Of a stretch of 64,000 nt of DNA, positions 20,301 through 31,126 are shown piece after piece. Position 1 is the first letter of the stretch. Each line of letters opens with the position of its first letter. The stretch is from positions 682,001-746,000 of the forward strand of contig JAUKTV010000004.1 in NCBI GenBank assembly GCA_030549205.1. The letters run 5' to 3'. The translations under genes were made by a program, and so were the position numbers. This DNA comes from Apiosordaria backusii (taxonomy: Eukaryota > Ascomycota > Sordariomycetes > Sordariales > Lasiosphaeriaceae). The notes under the pieces are model-generated. The model searched no databases, was not told the origin of the DNA, and worked only from the letters and a program-made list of their open reading frames with translations.

Positions 20301-22843
20301 ATGGTATCACCACTGGCCCTTCCCATCCAAGTTTGGAGGCACAGGCTCCTGTTACTCCCAGCGACAACGAGCCTCCCAAGATCAAGATCACCGATGCGAC
20401 CCCTGCGGCTCCTGCTCCTCCAGGCCCAGCTGCTGGTGGCCCTCCACCACCACCACCTCCTCCGCCTCCACCAATGCCTGGAAGACTTCCGGGGGCACCT
20501 CCCCCCATTCCGGGTGCTGCACCTGCTGCCGGCGGACCTGCTCCGCCTCCTCCACCACCTCCGCCTCCTCCTCCTCCGATGCCTGGCCAACTTCCCGGCG
20601 CTCCACCCCCGATGCCCGGTGCCGGCGGACCACCACCACCTCCACCACCTCCTCCTCCCCCTCCTATGCCCGGTATGAAGGGCATGCCACCGCCGCCACC
20701 TCCTCCGCCAATGCCTGGTATGAAGGGTATGCCGCCGCCGCCACCTCCTATGCCCGGTGGAATGTCTGGCCATTTCCTCTCTCGGAACCAGAATCTTGCC
20801 ACTGCCGGTCCATCCCTTGGCTTGTCAATTGTCCGGCCTAAGAAGAAGCTCAAGGCTCTCCACTGGGAGAAGGTCGACTCACCACTCACGACCCATTGGG
20901 CCGCCCACACACCGTCAGCCGAGGACAGAGAAGAGAAGTACCTGGAGCTTAGTCGCAAGGGTATTCTGGACGAAGTCGAGAAGCTGTTCATGGCGAGAGA
21001 AATCAAGGCTCTTGGAGGAGGGCAGGCCAAGAAGGACGACAAGAAGCAGATTATTTCGAACGATTTGCGCAAGGCATACGAGATCGCTCTGGCCAAGTTC
21101 TCGCAGTTGTCTGTGGAGAAGGTGGTGCAGATGATTATCCACTGCGATCCGGAAGTGCTTGACAACCCGGTAGTGATGGATTTCTTGCAAAAGGAGGATC
21201 TCTGCAATATCCCGGATAGCACAGCCAAGCTTTTGGCACCCTACAGCAAGGACTGGACCGGTCCTGAGGCGGACAAGGAAACCCGCGAGCAAGACCCTGC
21301 TGAGCTTACGAGACAAGATCAGATCTATCTCATGACAGCGTTTGAGCTCCATCACTACTGGCGCACCCGTATGCGTGCTCTCTCGCTCACCCGCAATTTT
21401 GAGTCCGAATACGATGAAATCACCGAGAAAATGCGGACCGTCGTTGGCGTATCAGAGTCTCTCCGCGATTCCGTCGCGTTGATGAACGTTCTTGGTCTCA
21501 TTCTCGATATCGGTAATTACATGAACGACGCCAACAAGCAAGCCAGAGGTTTCAAGCTTTCGTCGCTGTCAAGATTAGCAATGGTGAAGGACGAGAAGAA
21601 CGAGTCGACGCTTGCGGACTTGGTGGAGCGGATCGTGAGGAATCAGTACCCAGAGTGGGAGAATTTCACGAGCGACATCAACGGGGTGTTGGTGGCGCAA
21701 AAGATTAATATTGAGCAGCTGCAGCAGGATGCGAAGAAGTATATTGATACTATTTCGAGTGTTCAGAGGAGCTTGGACAGTGGGAATTTGTCAGATCCGA
21801 AGAAGTTCCATCCTCAGGACAGGGTTGCGCAGGTGGTGGGACGGTGCATGAAGGACGCGAGGAGGAAGGCGGAGCAGATGCAGGTATACCTTGAAGAAAT
21901 GGTCAAGACTTACAACGACATTATGGTTTTCTACGGCGAAGACCCGACAGACGAAAATGCCAGGAGGGACTTTTTCAGCAAGCTGGCGTTGTTTATCAAT
22001 GAGTGGAAGAGGTCTCATGAAAAGAACGAGGCGCTCGAGAAGCAGAGGAAGCTGAATGAGCAGCAGCTCAAGAGGAAGAACGCGGCGATGAAGGCGCTGC
22101 AGGCTGCCGAGGGGAGCAACCCTGCCAGTCCGACGAGCACGGGGGCGATGGATAGTTTGATGGAGAAGCTGAGGGCTGCGGCGCCGCAGGCGAGGGATCA
22201 GAGGGATCGGAGGAGGAGGGCGAGGTTGAAGGACAGGCATCAGGTGCGGGTTGCGTCTGGGCAGAAGTTGCCGGACTTGGTAGCGAGTGGTGGGGAGGGG
22301 GATAAGGTTAATGGGAGTGGTGGGGATGGGGCAGGAGGGGGTGGTGGGCTGGAGGCGTTGAAGAGTCCCGGGTCGGAGGTTTCGGTTGATAGTGAGGCTG
22401 CTGCTGCGCCTAGAAGGGCGAGCAAGCCTGATGTGCTGAGTCCTGCCAAGGAGGCCGCGGCGGAAAACGATGCGGGAGAGGACGATGTTGCTCAGAGGGC
22501 GGCGTTGTTGCTGCAGGGTTTCCGGGGGGGTGGGGACGGGACGACGGATGGGGATGATGCGGAGAAGAGGGAGAATTTGAGGAGGTCGAGGAGGAAGACG
22601 GCGGATGATGAGAGACGGGCGAGGAGGATGAGGAGGGAGAAGGCGCATAGTACGGTTAGCAATGGGGACTCGGCGGCGAGCACGGTTGGTGATGGGGAGG
22701 TTCCGGGGGGAGGGGAGATACCGCCTACGCCGAGCGCCGAGGAGTTTGCGGCTGCTGCTGCGGCGGCGGGGGTGGAGTTGACGAATAATAGTACTGCTAC
22801 TGCGAATGGGAATGGGAATGGGAATGGGAATGGGAGTGCATAA
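17357..22843 (+). CDS. bni1: Formin (Bni1/SepA type)
   Basis: One uninterrupted 1,828-residue frame. It opens with a Ser-rich basic region (about 1-250). The GTPase-binding/FH3 region starts near residue 265 (EQMFLALMQKRGWHNLP) and runs through SLEVNLRTQQIGWVKRFIE to about 690. A coiled coil follows (about 700-850). The FH1 region (about 1014-1138) has at least five blocks of up to 13 Pro, ending in MPGMKGMPPPPP; it binds profilin-actin. FH2 begins at KKKLKALHWEKVDSPL (about 1157) and extends to about 1570, with GNYMNDANKQARGFKLSSL as its lasso/knob signature. A DAD-like element lies near 1711 (LLLQGF, then RRSRRK), which should fold back on the N-terminus. Formins nucleate actin cables at hyphal tips and septa. 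The end is a Gly-Asn run. The lack of introns over 5.5 kb is notable but the domain order is complete. Confidence 0.97.
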   Translation: MSSHDKSRASSGKASSFFHRSKNKVDKRGAANDAQYLATDNDGASSIHSRSSRHQRESSVISLDRPDSSGSGINNMAGVMTTIPYDAVPSGRRSPVPMEYLPQGDQMPIRLQPHHLNKATSDFHQYPTFDTPQHASNPNLSTPRVPAHASPNISNITMASTGRQAQYQQWGPPREGSAAGANNSRYNSYMTTTTRSSGDNASIMSGNTGSYYDQAQAAGYNRSSRIALPSASSQSSFLSPHSPRDARVTKFPSGFQNSDGFQFPRPHDEQIIEQMFLALMQKRGWHNLPDQAKRQMVAYQADKKWTLIYQDRLAEWQGDQKRRQTARTGQYSNVDLTQLPDEEGSPEWYVRKVMENALDSKGLGSLEVNLRTQQIGWVKRFIECQGQVALTNVLLKINRRSVNGPTQDAGKGDKNLDKEYDIVKCLKALMNNKFGAEDALAHQQVLVALVVSLISPRLTTRKLVSEVLTFLCHWNDGKGQLKVIEAMDVVKNQQGENGRFDAWMRLVEVTVDGRGKMGSLVGASEEVRSGGIGMENLLMEYAVATLILINMFIDAPEKDLQMRVHIRAQFTACGIKRMLNKMEAFQYDLIDKQIERFRTNEAIDYEDMFERENSSIKDSVEGEVRDLNDPVQIVDAIQQRLKGSKTQDYFISALQHLLLIRENDGEERLRMFQLVDAMLSYVAMDRRLPDMDLKQSLNFTVQNLLDKLHTDSEARQAFDEATEQRRIAEAALAERDELRERIAMGADGLVAKLQKQIDEQARFIDAQRRQAEGLKSEMDNLQTLRAKEAQRYELETRELYLMLRDAQDVAASNAAKGNRLGEEDPAAMQGILDRERLMSRLQMQLERQKTVYKLEGRVWGESVGPSDRLRALREEMEGFGDAGGPPDGSAPRDFTNSMLGSVKRSTRIPRKPLGPRGERRAAADDVLEEDTNEEEDEDIIIEKPRLVEYKRPVLDPKKAAGMFNELQGKVQRYDASDSEDNDGITTGPSHPSLEAQAPVTPSDNEPPKIKITDATPAAPAPPGPAAGGPPPPPPPPPPPMPGRLPGAPPPIPGAAPAAGGPAPPPPPPPPPPPPMPGQLPGAPPPMPGAGGPPPPPPPPPPPPMPGMKGMPPPPPPPPMPGMKGMPPPPPPMPGGMSGHFLSRNQNLATAGPSLGLSIVRPKKKLKALHWEKVDSPLTTHWAAHTPSAEDREEKYLELSRKGILDEVEKLFMAREIKALGGGQAKKDDKKQIISNDLRKAYEIALAKFSQLSVEKVVQMIIHCDPEVLDNPVVMDFLQKEDLCNIPDSTAKLLAPYSKDWTGPEADKETREQDPAELTRQDQIYLMTAFELHHYWRTRMRALSLTRNFESEYDEITEKMRTVVGVSESLRDSVALMNVLGLILDIGNYMNDANKQARGFKLSSLSRLAMVKDEKNESTLADLVERIVRNQYPEWENFTSDINGVLVAQKINIEQLQQDAKKYIDTISSVQRSLDSGNLSDPKKFHPQDRVAQVVGRCMKDARRKAEQMQVYLEEMVKTYNDIMVFYGEDPTDENARRDFFSKLALFINEWKRSHEKNEALEKQRKLNEQQLKRKNAAMKALQAAEGSNPASPTSTGAMDSLMEKLRAAAPQARDQRDRRRRARLKDRHQVRVASGQKLPDLVASGGEGDKVNGSGGDGAGGGGGLEALKSPGSEVSVDSEAAAAPRRASKPDVLSPAKEAAAENDAGEDDVAQRAALLLQGFRGGGDGTTDGDDAEKRENLRRSRRKTADDERRARRMRREKAHSTVSNGDSAASTVGDGEVPGGGEIPPTPSAEEFAAAAAAAGVELTNNSTATANGNGNGNGNGSA

Positions 22844-24029
22844 GGGAGCAAGGGAAGGAAAGGGATACAAGTTATTACTCCAGCTGCTGCTGCTCGCTTC
22901 TACAAGGATGTTGTATTTTCTTGGGTTGGATGGGAAAGTTGGGTGGGATTGAAAGGGGGGACTTAAAGCTATTGTTGTACATAACATACACACATACTGT
23001 ACTATCTTATCTCTATCTAGCTTTGGTTGATGATGGTATGAGTTTAGCTATATATTTGTGGTTTGAACTTGAGAGAGGGTTTGAAAGCATAGCGGCAAGA
23101 GCAAGCAAAGAGCAGAAGAGAACAGCAAGAGCAAAGCATACAAGTCTAATGTTTACTGTTTTTGATTGTTCATCACGTTTTTTATCATGTGCTGGCATGT
23201 TTCTCTTTAAGATGGTGAATCTGTACTTGAAGGGTCTAAGTAGAGGTCATCAAGCTAAGATACAAAAGTATAGAAAAAGGTTGATAGGGTGAGGAGGGTG
23301 ATTGTGGTGATGTGGAAAAGGTTAAAAGTGGTAATGTGTTAAAGGGGTAATGTGGTAATGTGGTAATGTGCTAAAGTGGGAATGTGTTGATGTGGTAATG
23401 GTGAAAAAATGGACAATTAGGTATTCAAAGCAGACTCCCAGCCGACTATCCTAATCTTTCGTCAAACCGTCACTGACCTTTTCTTCACCAAGTCTGGGGT
23501 ATTTCAACGTTCCGACGGGTTGCCGTCCTTTTGCGTTTATGGCAACAATTGGAGATTGTGGAAGTGGAAAGAGGGGACCGATGTAACGACGTTGGTTTTG
23601 AGGAAACGATTGGCGGAATAACACCCATTCTGGGACAAGCAGTTAGTCCATTTTAGCCGCGAGCATCTCTTTCTTTTCCCCTCACAGCCGTTTCCCCCCT
23701 CCTTGCACGGTAACTGTGACAGTGAACCTCCTCACCCCCAAGCCGGCTGATGATGTATTCTTCCAAACCGTGCGGGATGGGGCAGTGCGGTATGGATGTG
23801 GTGTTAGTTATCCGGTGTGTAAACCGGTAGCCGGATAGCGGGTAGATGGATGGAGGGTGAGTACTATTGCGAGTACCTACTCCACGTGGGATGGATGGGT
23901 GGTTTGATAGCGGTTTATATACACCCCAATTGACACTCTCTCACCTATCCCAACTGTCCCCTTTATTCTTGTTTGTTTCCTCCAACGTCTCTGTCCATCT
24001 TGAATTTATCTACCAGAGTCATTATCAAC
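22844..24029. other. Intergenic region, formin to DUF2264 gene
   Basis: Formin 3' UTR and the promoter of the next gene. Apart from the short repeat at 23304-23403 I see nothing I can name. Confidence 0.45.
23304..23403 (+). repeat. Degenerate 9- to 10-base GTGGTAAT-type repeat
   Basis: A run of imperfect units such as GTGGTAAT, GTGCTAAA and GTGTTGAT spans about 100 bases of noncoding sequence. Confidence 0.7.
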
Positions 24030-26221
24030 ATGTCATCAGAGGAAATCAAGCCTCCCCAAGGGCCCCAAGGCCTAAACCTAGGCTACTCCTCCCCCACCCC
24101 TTCTCCCTCATCCCGATCTCCTCCCGGTCCTCCGTCCAATCCCTTTTGGTGTCTCTCCTCGACCCCCTCCTGCCGTTTTTCTCTCCGTTGAAATCACGCA
24201 TCAAGTGCCCGGGGGCAACAGCTGTGAGGTTCGATCAATCTGCGTCAGAAGTGGAGGGGATTTGCAGGCCGCTGTGGGGGCTGGCATGTTTGCTGGCGGG
24301 GGGAGGGGAGTATCATGCGAAGGAGTACTGGATTGAGGGGATCAGGAATGGGGTTGATCCTGAGGGGGAGGAGTATTGGGGGTATCCGAGGGATAATGAT
24401 CAGAGGATGGTGGAGATGTGCCCGTTGGGGTTTGCGCTGGGGGTTGTGCCGGGGATTTGGGAGGGGTTGGGGGATAAGGGACGGAGGGATTTGGAGAATT
24501 GGTTGGGGAATAGTATTAATGAGAAGAAGTAAGTATTTGATGCAAGAAAAGGGGGAAAGGGTAGGGGCTGACAAAGGGGTAGTATGCCGGATACGAATTG
24601 GCTTTGGTTCAGAGTGTTTGCGAATCTAGGGCTGAAGAAGAATGGTGGGAAGTACAGCCAGGAGAGACTGGATAGAGATATCGAGCACTTGGAGACTTTC
24701 TATCGAGGGGATGGGTGGAGTAATGATGGGCCGGAGGGGATTCATCGTTTGTTTCTCCCTATCTCTTGCAACCCCCTGACGCGGACACTGACAGATGGGA
24801 AACAGAAATGGACTACTACTCCTCCTCCTTCGCTATTCACTTCCTCCAACTTCTTTACGCCAAACTAGCGGGTGAAGACGAGCCCGCCCGCGCGGCCGAG
24901 TTCAAGAAGCGAGCTCAAATCGCTGCTCTCGATTTGGCACACTACTACGACGCTGAGGGGAGATCGATTCCCTTTGGACGGTCGGTGGGATACCGCTTCG
25001 CGATGGTGTCCTTCTGGGGAGCGATTGCTTACGCGGATATTGAGCTCCCAGCGCCGTTGACGTGGGGAATGGTAAAGGGGATTGTGCTGAGACATCTCAG
25101 ATGGTGGCAGACTCAGCATGACATGTGGAGCAGCAGCGGGACGTTGACGATTGGGTATTCGTATCCCAACATGTATATGGCGGAGAATTACAACAGTCCT
25201 GGTTCCCCCGTAAGTTTCTTCCCTCCCATATCGGTCAATGATACTGACAGAGAAACAGTACTGGGCCTGCCTAGCCTTCATCTGCCTCGCCGTTCCCCAA
25301 TCCCACCCCTTCTGGACCTCCCAGGAAGAGGACCACTGGCCCGTCTTGCCTCCGATAAAACCCCTCCCCCAACCGGGGCACATCATGGTCAACCTGGGCA
25401 CTCACACCTTCCTCCTCTCCTCCGGCCAAGCCTGCTCCTACCCCATGAAAGGTACCCACGCCAAATATGGCTCCTTTGCCTACTCTTCTTCATACGCATA
25501 TTCAGTCCCACCCGGGCTGTTCACCCTAGAGCAATACGCCCTCGCCTCCCAACTTGGGTTTTCCGACGACGGGGGTGAATACTGGAAGACGAGGCGGTTG
25601 TCTACCTCGCACCTCTCCACCACACCCGATGGAACCCCGGTTTTGATCTCGGAGTGGAAACCGTTTGTTGATGTCCATGTCAAGACTTACTTGCTGCCCC
25701 CTGTCCCAGGTGCGACGGAGAACTGGCATTTGAGGGTCCATCACATCTGGGCGGAGGGCAGGGAGGTGATGACTGCTGATGGAAGTTTCGCGATATGTAA
25801 CGAGTCGACGCAGCGGGACAGCAAGGGGAGATATCTCAATTGGTACGACGCTGAAAAAGGCGAAGGGACGTCGCCAAAGCTGATCGGGAATTATGACCTT
25901 GCCACCCCGGAAGCGTGGGCTGATGGGGAGAAGGGGGCGTTCGCGGTGCATGCGGAGAAGGGCGCGGTGGGGATTAAGGCCTTGGAAGGAGGAGCGAAAA
26001 GACGGGCGAATCTGGTCAATGCGGACCCGAATTCGAATTTGGTGGAGAGTAGGACTACTATTCCTACCTTGCAGGGGACGATCAAGAAAGGGGAGAGGGT
26101 TTGGTATGTTAGTGGGATTTATGCCCGGCCGGGTGGTGACAAGAAAGAGTTTTTGAAGGGCTGGGAGAATGTACCTGAGATCCCGGGGTGGTTGAGGGAG
26201 GAGATTGCGAAGACTTCTTAG
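24030..26221 (+). CDS. DUF2264 family protein (apparent frameshift near the start)
   Basis: Four exons (24030-24528, 24583-24746, 24806-25209, 25259-26221); 676 residues if one base is restored. The body has DUF2264 features: [85 protein letters not shown], and a beta-rich second half from SHPFWTSQEEDHWP. The family looks like an (alpha/alpha)6-barrel hydrolase or lyase followed by a beta domain, but its substrate is unproven, so I assign no reaction. The ATG at 24030 (MSSEEIKPPQGPQGLNLGYSSP) is out of frame with the body; one extra base in the C run 24091-24095 (or 24097-24100) joins them through HPFSLIPISSRSS. No signal peptide is seen. The family call is solid. Confidence 0.85.
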
Positions 26222-26391
26222 GTAGTTGGTCACTGAAGGGGAGAGTAGTTGATGTGTGATGATGTTATGAATTCAAAGTAAAAACGCTAGGTCGTTGAAT
26301 GAACCAGATGATGCAAATATGCAAAAAATATGTGAATCCCCTTGTTGAATGCTGGTAATGCCCCTTTTCCATTTCGAATATGAGATCCCAA

Positions 26392-27787
26392 TTACGGGGC
26401 CTTTGCAAAGTCATCGATAAACTTGGCCAGCTTCTCGGCACCCTCCAGAGGGATCGAGTTGTAATTAGAGGCACGAATGCCACCGACGCTGCGGTGGCCC
26501 TTGAGACCAGTCAAGCCCAAGACGGTGGCCGCCTTCAGGAAGGTCTTCTCGGTCTCGTCTGTGTTTCCGTTCTGTGGTTCAAGTTAGCACTGAGCTTTTC
26601 TGTCAACTTGAGAAGAATTAAAACTTACCTTTGTTACCCTGAAGCAAATGTTCATCTTTGACCTGACGCTCTTGTCAGGGACAATGCGGTACACGTCTGG
26701 GTGGGCCTCCAGGGCGCCATAGATGAGCGAGGCCTTCTTCTCCGCGACAGCCTGTTGCCCATCGACCTTGTCGGGGTAGGTTTTGAGGAGCTTCTTGAGG
26801 ACTTGGCCGGCAATGTACACGCTTTTTTCTGTTAGCTCACGTTTATGGAACCCAACAAACTGAGTGGACTCACTCAAAAATGCTCAGTGTATTGTACAAG
26901 CTGTTGTTCTTGGCAATAATCTCATACTGCAAGATAATAGGGGGAATTGGCAAGCCGAGTTTCCTGAGCAGAGGAGCGCTGGGCTGGACTGTGTGAGGAG
27001 GCAGGAAGCTCTTCTTGAGGATAGCAACAGTGACACCGGTTGAGCCAAGGTTCTTTTGAGCGCCGAAAAAGATGAGAGAGTAGTTGTTGACGGGAATTCG
27101 GCGGGAGAGAATGTTGGAAGACATGTCGGCCACAACAATTGGGCCGTTCCCGTTGGCGTCAGGGGTGAGGATGGAAGGGAAAGCAGGGAATTCCACTCCG
27201 TCAACTGTCTCGTTGTCGCAGAAATAGACATAGGCAGCGTCCTTGCTCAACTTCCATGTCGACTCATCAGGGATTTTGCCAAACTTGCCATCGTTGATGG
27301 TGCGGGCGTCAGCAACGAGGTTGACATACTCGGGGCCCAAGAGTCTTTGAGCTTCTTGGTAAGCCTTGAGGGACCAGCCACCGGTGACGATGTAATCGAC
27401 CTTGAGCTCTGTCTCGACCTTCTTGCGGAGGGCGGCCAGAACAGCCTCCTCATCGGCAGAATCGCCGAGCTCATTCTTGATGGCAGCTTGTTGCCTGCTC
27501 ACCCAAGCGCCGACGAGGTTGTAGACTGAGGCAGCGAACTCGCCAGTCCCGCCGGCTTGCATGAAGATGACCTCGTAGTTCTCGGGGGAGAATTCGAGGT
27601 AGTTGGCCAGGTCGGCCTTGGCCTCGTTGATGATGTTTGTAGCCAGCTCGGAGCGGTGACTGTGCTCTGCAATGCCGAGACCTGTGCCATTGAAGTCGAG
27701 GAGGGCCTTGGAGGCGGCTTCCAGGACATCGGTGGGGAGGGCGGCAGGGCCGGCACCGAAGTATGTGATCTCGGCGCGGGAAGGCAT
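26392..27787 (-). CDS. ser1: Phosphoserine aminotransferase
   Basis: Three exons (27787-26874, 26821-26629, 26571-26392) give 428 residues. The enzyme converts 3-phosphohydroxypyruvate and glutamate to phosphoserine in serine synthesis, using pyridoxal phosphate. Visible features: the opening YFGAGPAALPTDVL; the GLGIAEHSHRS loop; the GGTGEFAA phosphate-binding segment; and the cofactor Lys in FFGAQKNLGSTG (about residue 245). The C-terminal part has GLTGLKGHRSVGGIRASNYN, the usual substrate-binding end. The first intron (26873-26822) has CTAAC only about ten bases before its acceptor; this splice gives the expected SIFD|VYIAGQVL. It converges on the DUF2264 gene with 170 bases between stops. 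Confidence 0.96.
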
Positions 27788-29173
27788 GCTGTTTGTGTTT
27801 GTCTTTTCTCTGGAGTTAACCTGGAATTGGGTGAGAATAGGGGAATAGGGGCTTTATTTATGAGTGTTTCTCTCCAATGACTCTTCGGATGAGTCCCTTG
27901 TCTTCAATGGATGGCGGGGCATTCTTCTTTTATGAAGGTGGACCCCGCATCGTCCACCCACTCCCCTGTCAGGACCCTCAAGTGAGCAGCATCCTATGGC
28001 GATCCGACACCGGGGCTCTTCTTATTGAAGGACATCCCCAGACTTTTACGCAAGTGTTTTACAGGGGGTTAAATGTCAGTCAGTGGTTCTCGTGGGGCGT
28101 GGGGTTGGGGGGTTCACAGGGGCATTTTGCCTGCCGGGGAAAAATGTTTTTAGAGGTTGAGCGGGGTGGGGGTTCTGCAGCGCCGAGACTGTTTGATGGC
28201 GGGGTTTGTTCTTGTTTCTCCAGACATATCTGAATGCATAGGAGAGAGATGGTCTTGAAACTTGCTAGGTAAAGTGTTATATATGTGGTAAAGCGACTGA
28301 AGCAAAAGAAGAGAAAGCATGAGAGCTAGTCGGAATTTGATTTGACAACCGAGAGCTTGCTCACTTTGGGTGGAAGGCATAACAAGACTTATGCAAGGTG
28401 AGTCTCTGACCGAAACAGTGCCATTGGAGGAAGATCAAATTGTCATGAATTGGTAAGGGACATCCTTATTCCGCAACTTACATATACGGCCGGGCATTGG
28501 ATCTCTAGTCTTAGGGATCATAAAGCGCATGTTTTCTTTAAAGCACTTCCTACCTTAGTCACCGTCAATAAGCCATACATCACCCCTGTCGATGACACCC
28601 GCTTCAGCCTCATCGCTCGTCTCGGGCCCAGACATCTGCCGTGATCCACCAGCCGACTCGGGAAGCTTAGGCACAGTTGACAGGGATGCTAGCTATCACC
28701 GCCAGCCTGCTGGTGACTTGGTCGGGGATATAAGTGTTCGGGTCCCTCTCCCGGCGTTCATGAGATATATTTTCAAAGTCTTTGGTCTATATACTTGTTC
28801 GTAACTCACTCCTTGTCCCCCCAACACATCACCTCTGGACCACCTGAGTATTGAAATATTTTTTGGGAATATACATTGTGGAGCGCTAGACCTACCCGCA
28901 GAAAGCTCCCGCCTTGTCTTGTCGCTTATTCCACTCCCGTTGCCGCTGATCGCCTAACATGGCCGATGTTCGAAAGCCATCGGAAGCAGGGCCGACTCGA
29001 CACTCTCACGGCGCACCATCAGCTTCATTCCGTGCGTGTGCCCACCTTTTCTCTTGTCCTCCTGAGCTTCTTCTGAGCTACCCCTCTATTGCCTTGTCTT
29101 CGGCTCCATATTCCGTTCCAGAAACATCACTTCGCTCGACCCCCACTCATCACACACTTGAACTTCATATCTA
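27788..29173. promoter_or_regulatory. Divergent promoter region, phosphoserine aminotransferase / SDR-like gene
   Basis: 1.4 kb between divergent starts. No RNA gene or repeat is evident. Sequence of the GAGTC type is present, but I do not claim a regulator site. Confidence 0.35.
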
Positions 29174-30341
29174 ATGGAGGAGGCAGCAACTCACAACTCA
29201 CCACGAACGTGGTTTCTCACATCCTCGCTATCACCATTATGCATACGGTTGATCCGTTTACTCTTAGCACACGGTGATTACGTGGTGGCCTGCCTACCAC
29301 CTGCAGAGATCGAAAATGACGACAGAAGCGCCGAGTTCCGTGAGCTCATCAATGAATGCAAGAGCAATCGCAAAGACCGCGAGGGATGGAAAGACCGTAT
29401 CAGGGGCATTCGGTGTGACGGTCGGGTAATGGGTCAATGCGGTGCTGCCATAGCGGAAGCCGTCCAAGTATTCGGCCGGATCGACATCTTACTATGTTGC
29501 AAGTTTGAAGGTACCTACTATTACTTCTTTCTTACTTTTCATTATACGATTACTCATACTCTGTCCAGCTGTTGTCGGCACAGTAGAAGAACTCTCCACC
29601 ACCCCCCGCACCCGCAACCTCGTCCGCGACCAGTTCGAAACCATCTTCTTCTCCCAAGTCAACTTCATCAAAGCCGCCCTTCCCCAATTCCGCGCCCAGC
29701 ACACAGGCCACATCATAATCCTCACCAGCATCGGAGGGCACATCGGCACCCCAGGAATGTCAATCTACACCGCTGCCACCTGGGCGTTAGAGGGGTATTG
29801 CGACTCCTTAGCCTACGAAATCGCACCGTTCAACATCAAAGTAACCGTCGTCCAACCAAACAAGGAGATCCAATCCCTCACCAACAAGATTGTCTTTGCG
29901 CCCCAACTGCCATACTATGATTCAGATGTCAATCCAGCACCGTCAGTGAGGGAGATTTACGGCAACATGCTGAACGCCAACCCGGAAACGGCGATTGATC
30001 ACCTGGTGGGGGCGGAGGAGAGGCCGGATGATATACAGTATCGGTACCCAAAGCTACCGGCGGCGGCGTATGACAAGCTGGTGATGGAGACGGTGCATGC
30101 TCTGACGGCTATAGGGGGGCATGAGAACCCGCCGGCGAGGCATATTGTTGGGTTTGACGGGGCGATTGCAGTCAAGGAGAAGCTGAAGACGGTGACGGAG
30201 GAGCTGGAGGATTTTGTCGAGGCGAGCGTGGCGGTGGATATTTTTGAGAGCGAGCTCAAGAAGGAGGCGAGGCAGGGGGGGAATTCGGGGTCTGGGGGGA
30301 GATATATGAGTGAGGATGTGCAGATGGGTATGGGGGCGTGA
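29174..30341 (+). CDS. SDR-like protein lacking the catalytic Lys
   Basis: Two exons (29174-29510, 29569-30341; intron GTACCT..GTCCAG) encode 369 residues. It has the short-chain dehydrogenase/reductase order: beta-1 strand RTWFLTSS, later HGDYVVACLPP, VFGRIDILLCC (NNAG position), GHIIILTSIGGHIG (active-site Ser strand), and a helix IYTAATWALEGYCDSLAYEI. Two key features are altered. The dinucleotide loop reads TSSLSPLCI rather than TGxxxGxG. The YxxxK motif reads YTAAT, so the catalytic Lys is Thr. NAD(P) binding or catalysis is therefore doubtful; a regulatory or altered-activity role is possible. The C-terminus is an acidic-basic helix with a Gly-rich end. I give no gene name. Confidence 0.85.
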
Positions 30342-31126
30342 TTTCCCTTTTTTTTTTATGAGCGTGAAGTGTTTGTTGTTGGTGGTTAATATCAGGGATG
30401 GAAAAGTTGGGATGATTGTGTATGTATGGTTTGGGTATCTTGTCTTCAGGTATAAGGAAAAGCGACTGGTTATGGGTTAGGAGAACGTATGACGTCCTGT
30501 TCACGAGTTCGAGGACAGAGCACAATGAAACTGTATGAATGAGCAGCTGTCAAGATACAAGACTCAGTCTAGGAACATGGAGGGGTACATTTTATGAATT
30601 AATTTGCTAGGCTAGGTATTCAATATCTAACACTTTGCTTTTTCGACACTATTCATATCAACAGCAACATGAACCTTACCCCTATCCCTTGAAGACGTAT
30701 TCAGGGGCACCCGTTGGGGCACAAGGCTACCCGTGGCTCAAAATAGCGGGCCAATTATAGCAGCCATAGCTCCACAGAGGTCACCTCCCCGCTGTGGCAT
30801 GACCCTAGCGCTTGGGCCGGCAGCACATGGCTGGCATCGCTTTGCATTGGATGGATGTCATTAAACAAGCCCACCCAAGAATTGACAACGCCCAAATTCT
30901 GGAGCTTCCTTCTTACGTCAACTTCGAGGTCGGCCAGCCATCCGCGGCAACGGGAAGACACGGATACGTACCTCACGACCGCGACAACATATTGTACTCG
31001 ACGCTATCCTATAGCTCTCAGCGCACCTTCGACGAACAGGAGCTCTTCGACATGCCACTTCCCCTGACCTAAGACACCCTCGACCCAACCTTTGCGCAAG
31101 CCGTCAGGCATGCCCCCTTCGCCATA
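30342..31126. other. Intergenic region upstream of TRS120
   Basis: Tandem spacing of 785 bases. A small open frame (30812-31072) lies in the probable leader and resembles nothing I know. Confidence 0.45.

Noticed and set aside
20254..21228. Long minus-strand open frame rich in Gly (324 codons) and others opposite the formin
   Set aside because: It is the complement of the proline-coding FH1 region and conserved FH2 sequence; open by composition only.
26822..26873. Frameshift in phosphoserine aminotransferase
   Set aside because: Using the acceptor at the AG after the A-run, just past CTAAC, restores SIFD|VYIAG without any base change.
30812..31072. Small plus-strand frame before TRS120
   Set aside because: Likely 5' leader; no similarity to TRS120 N-termini and no valid splice into it.
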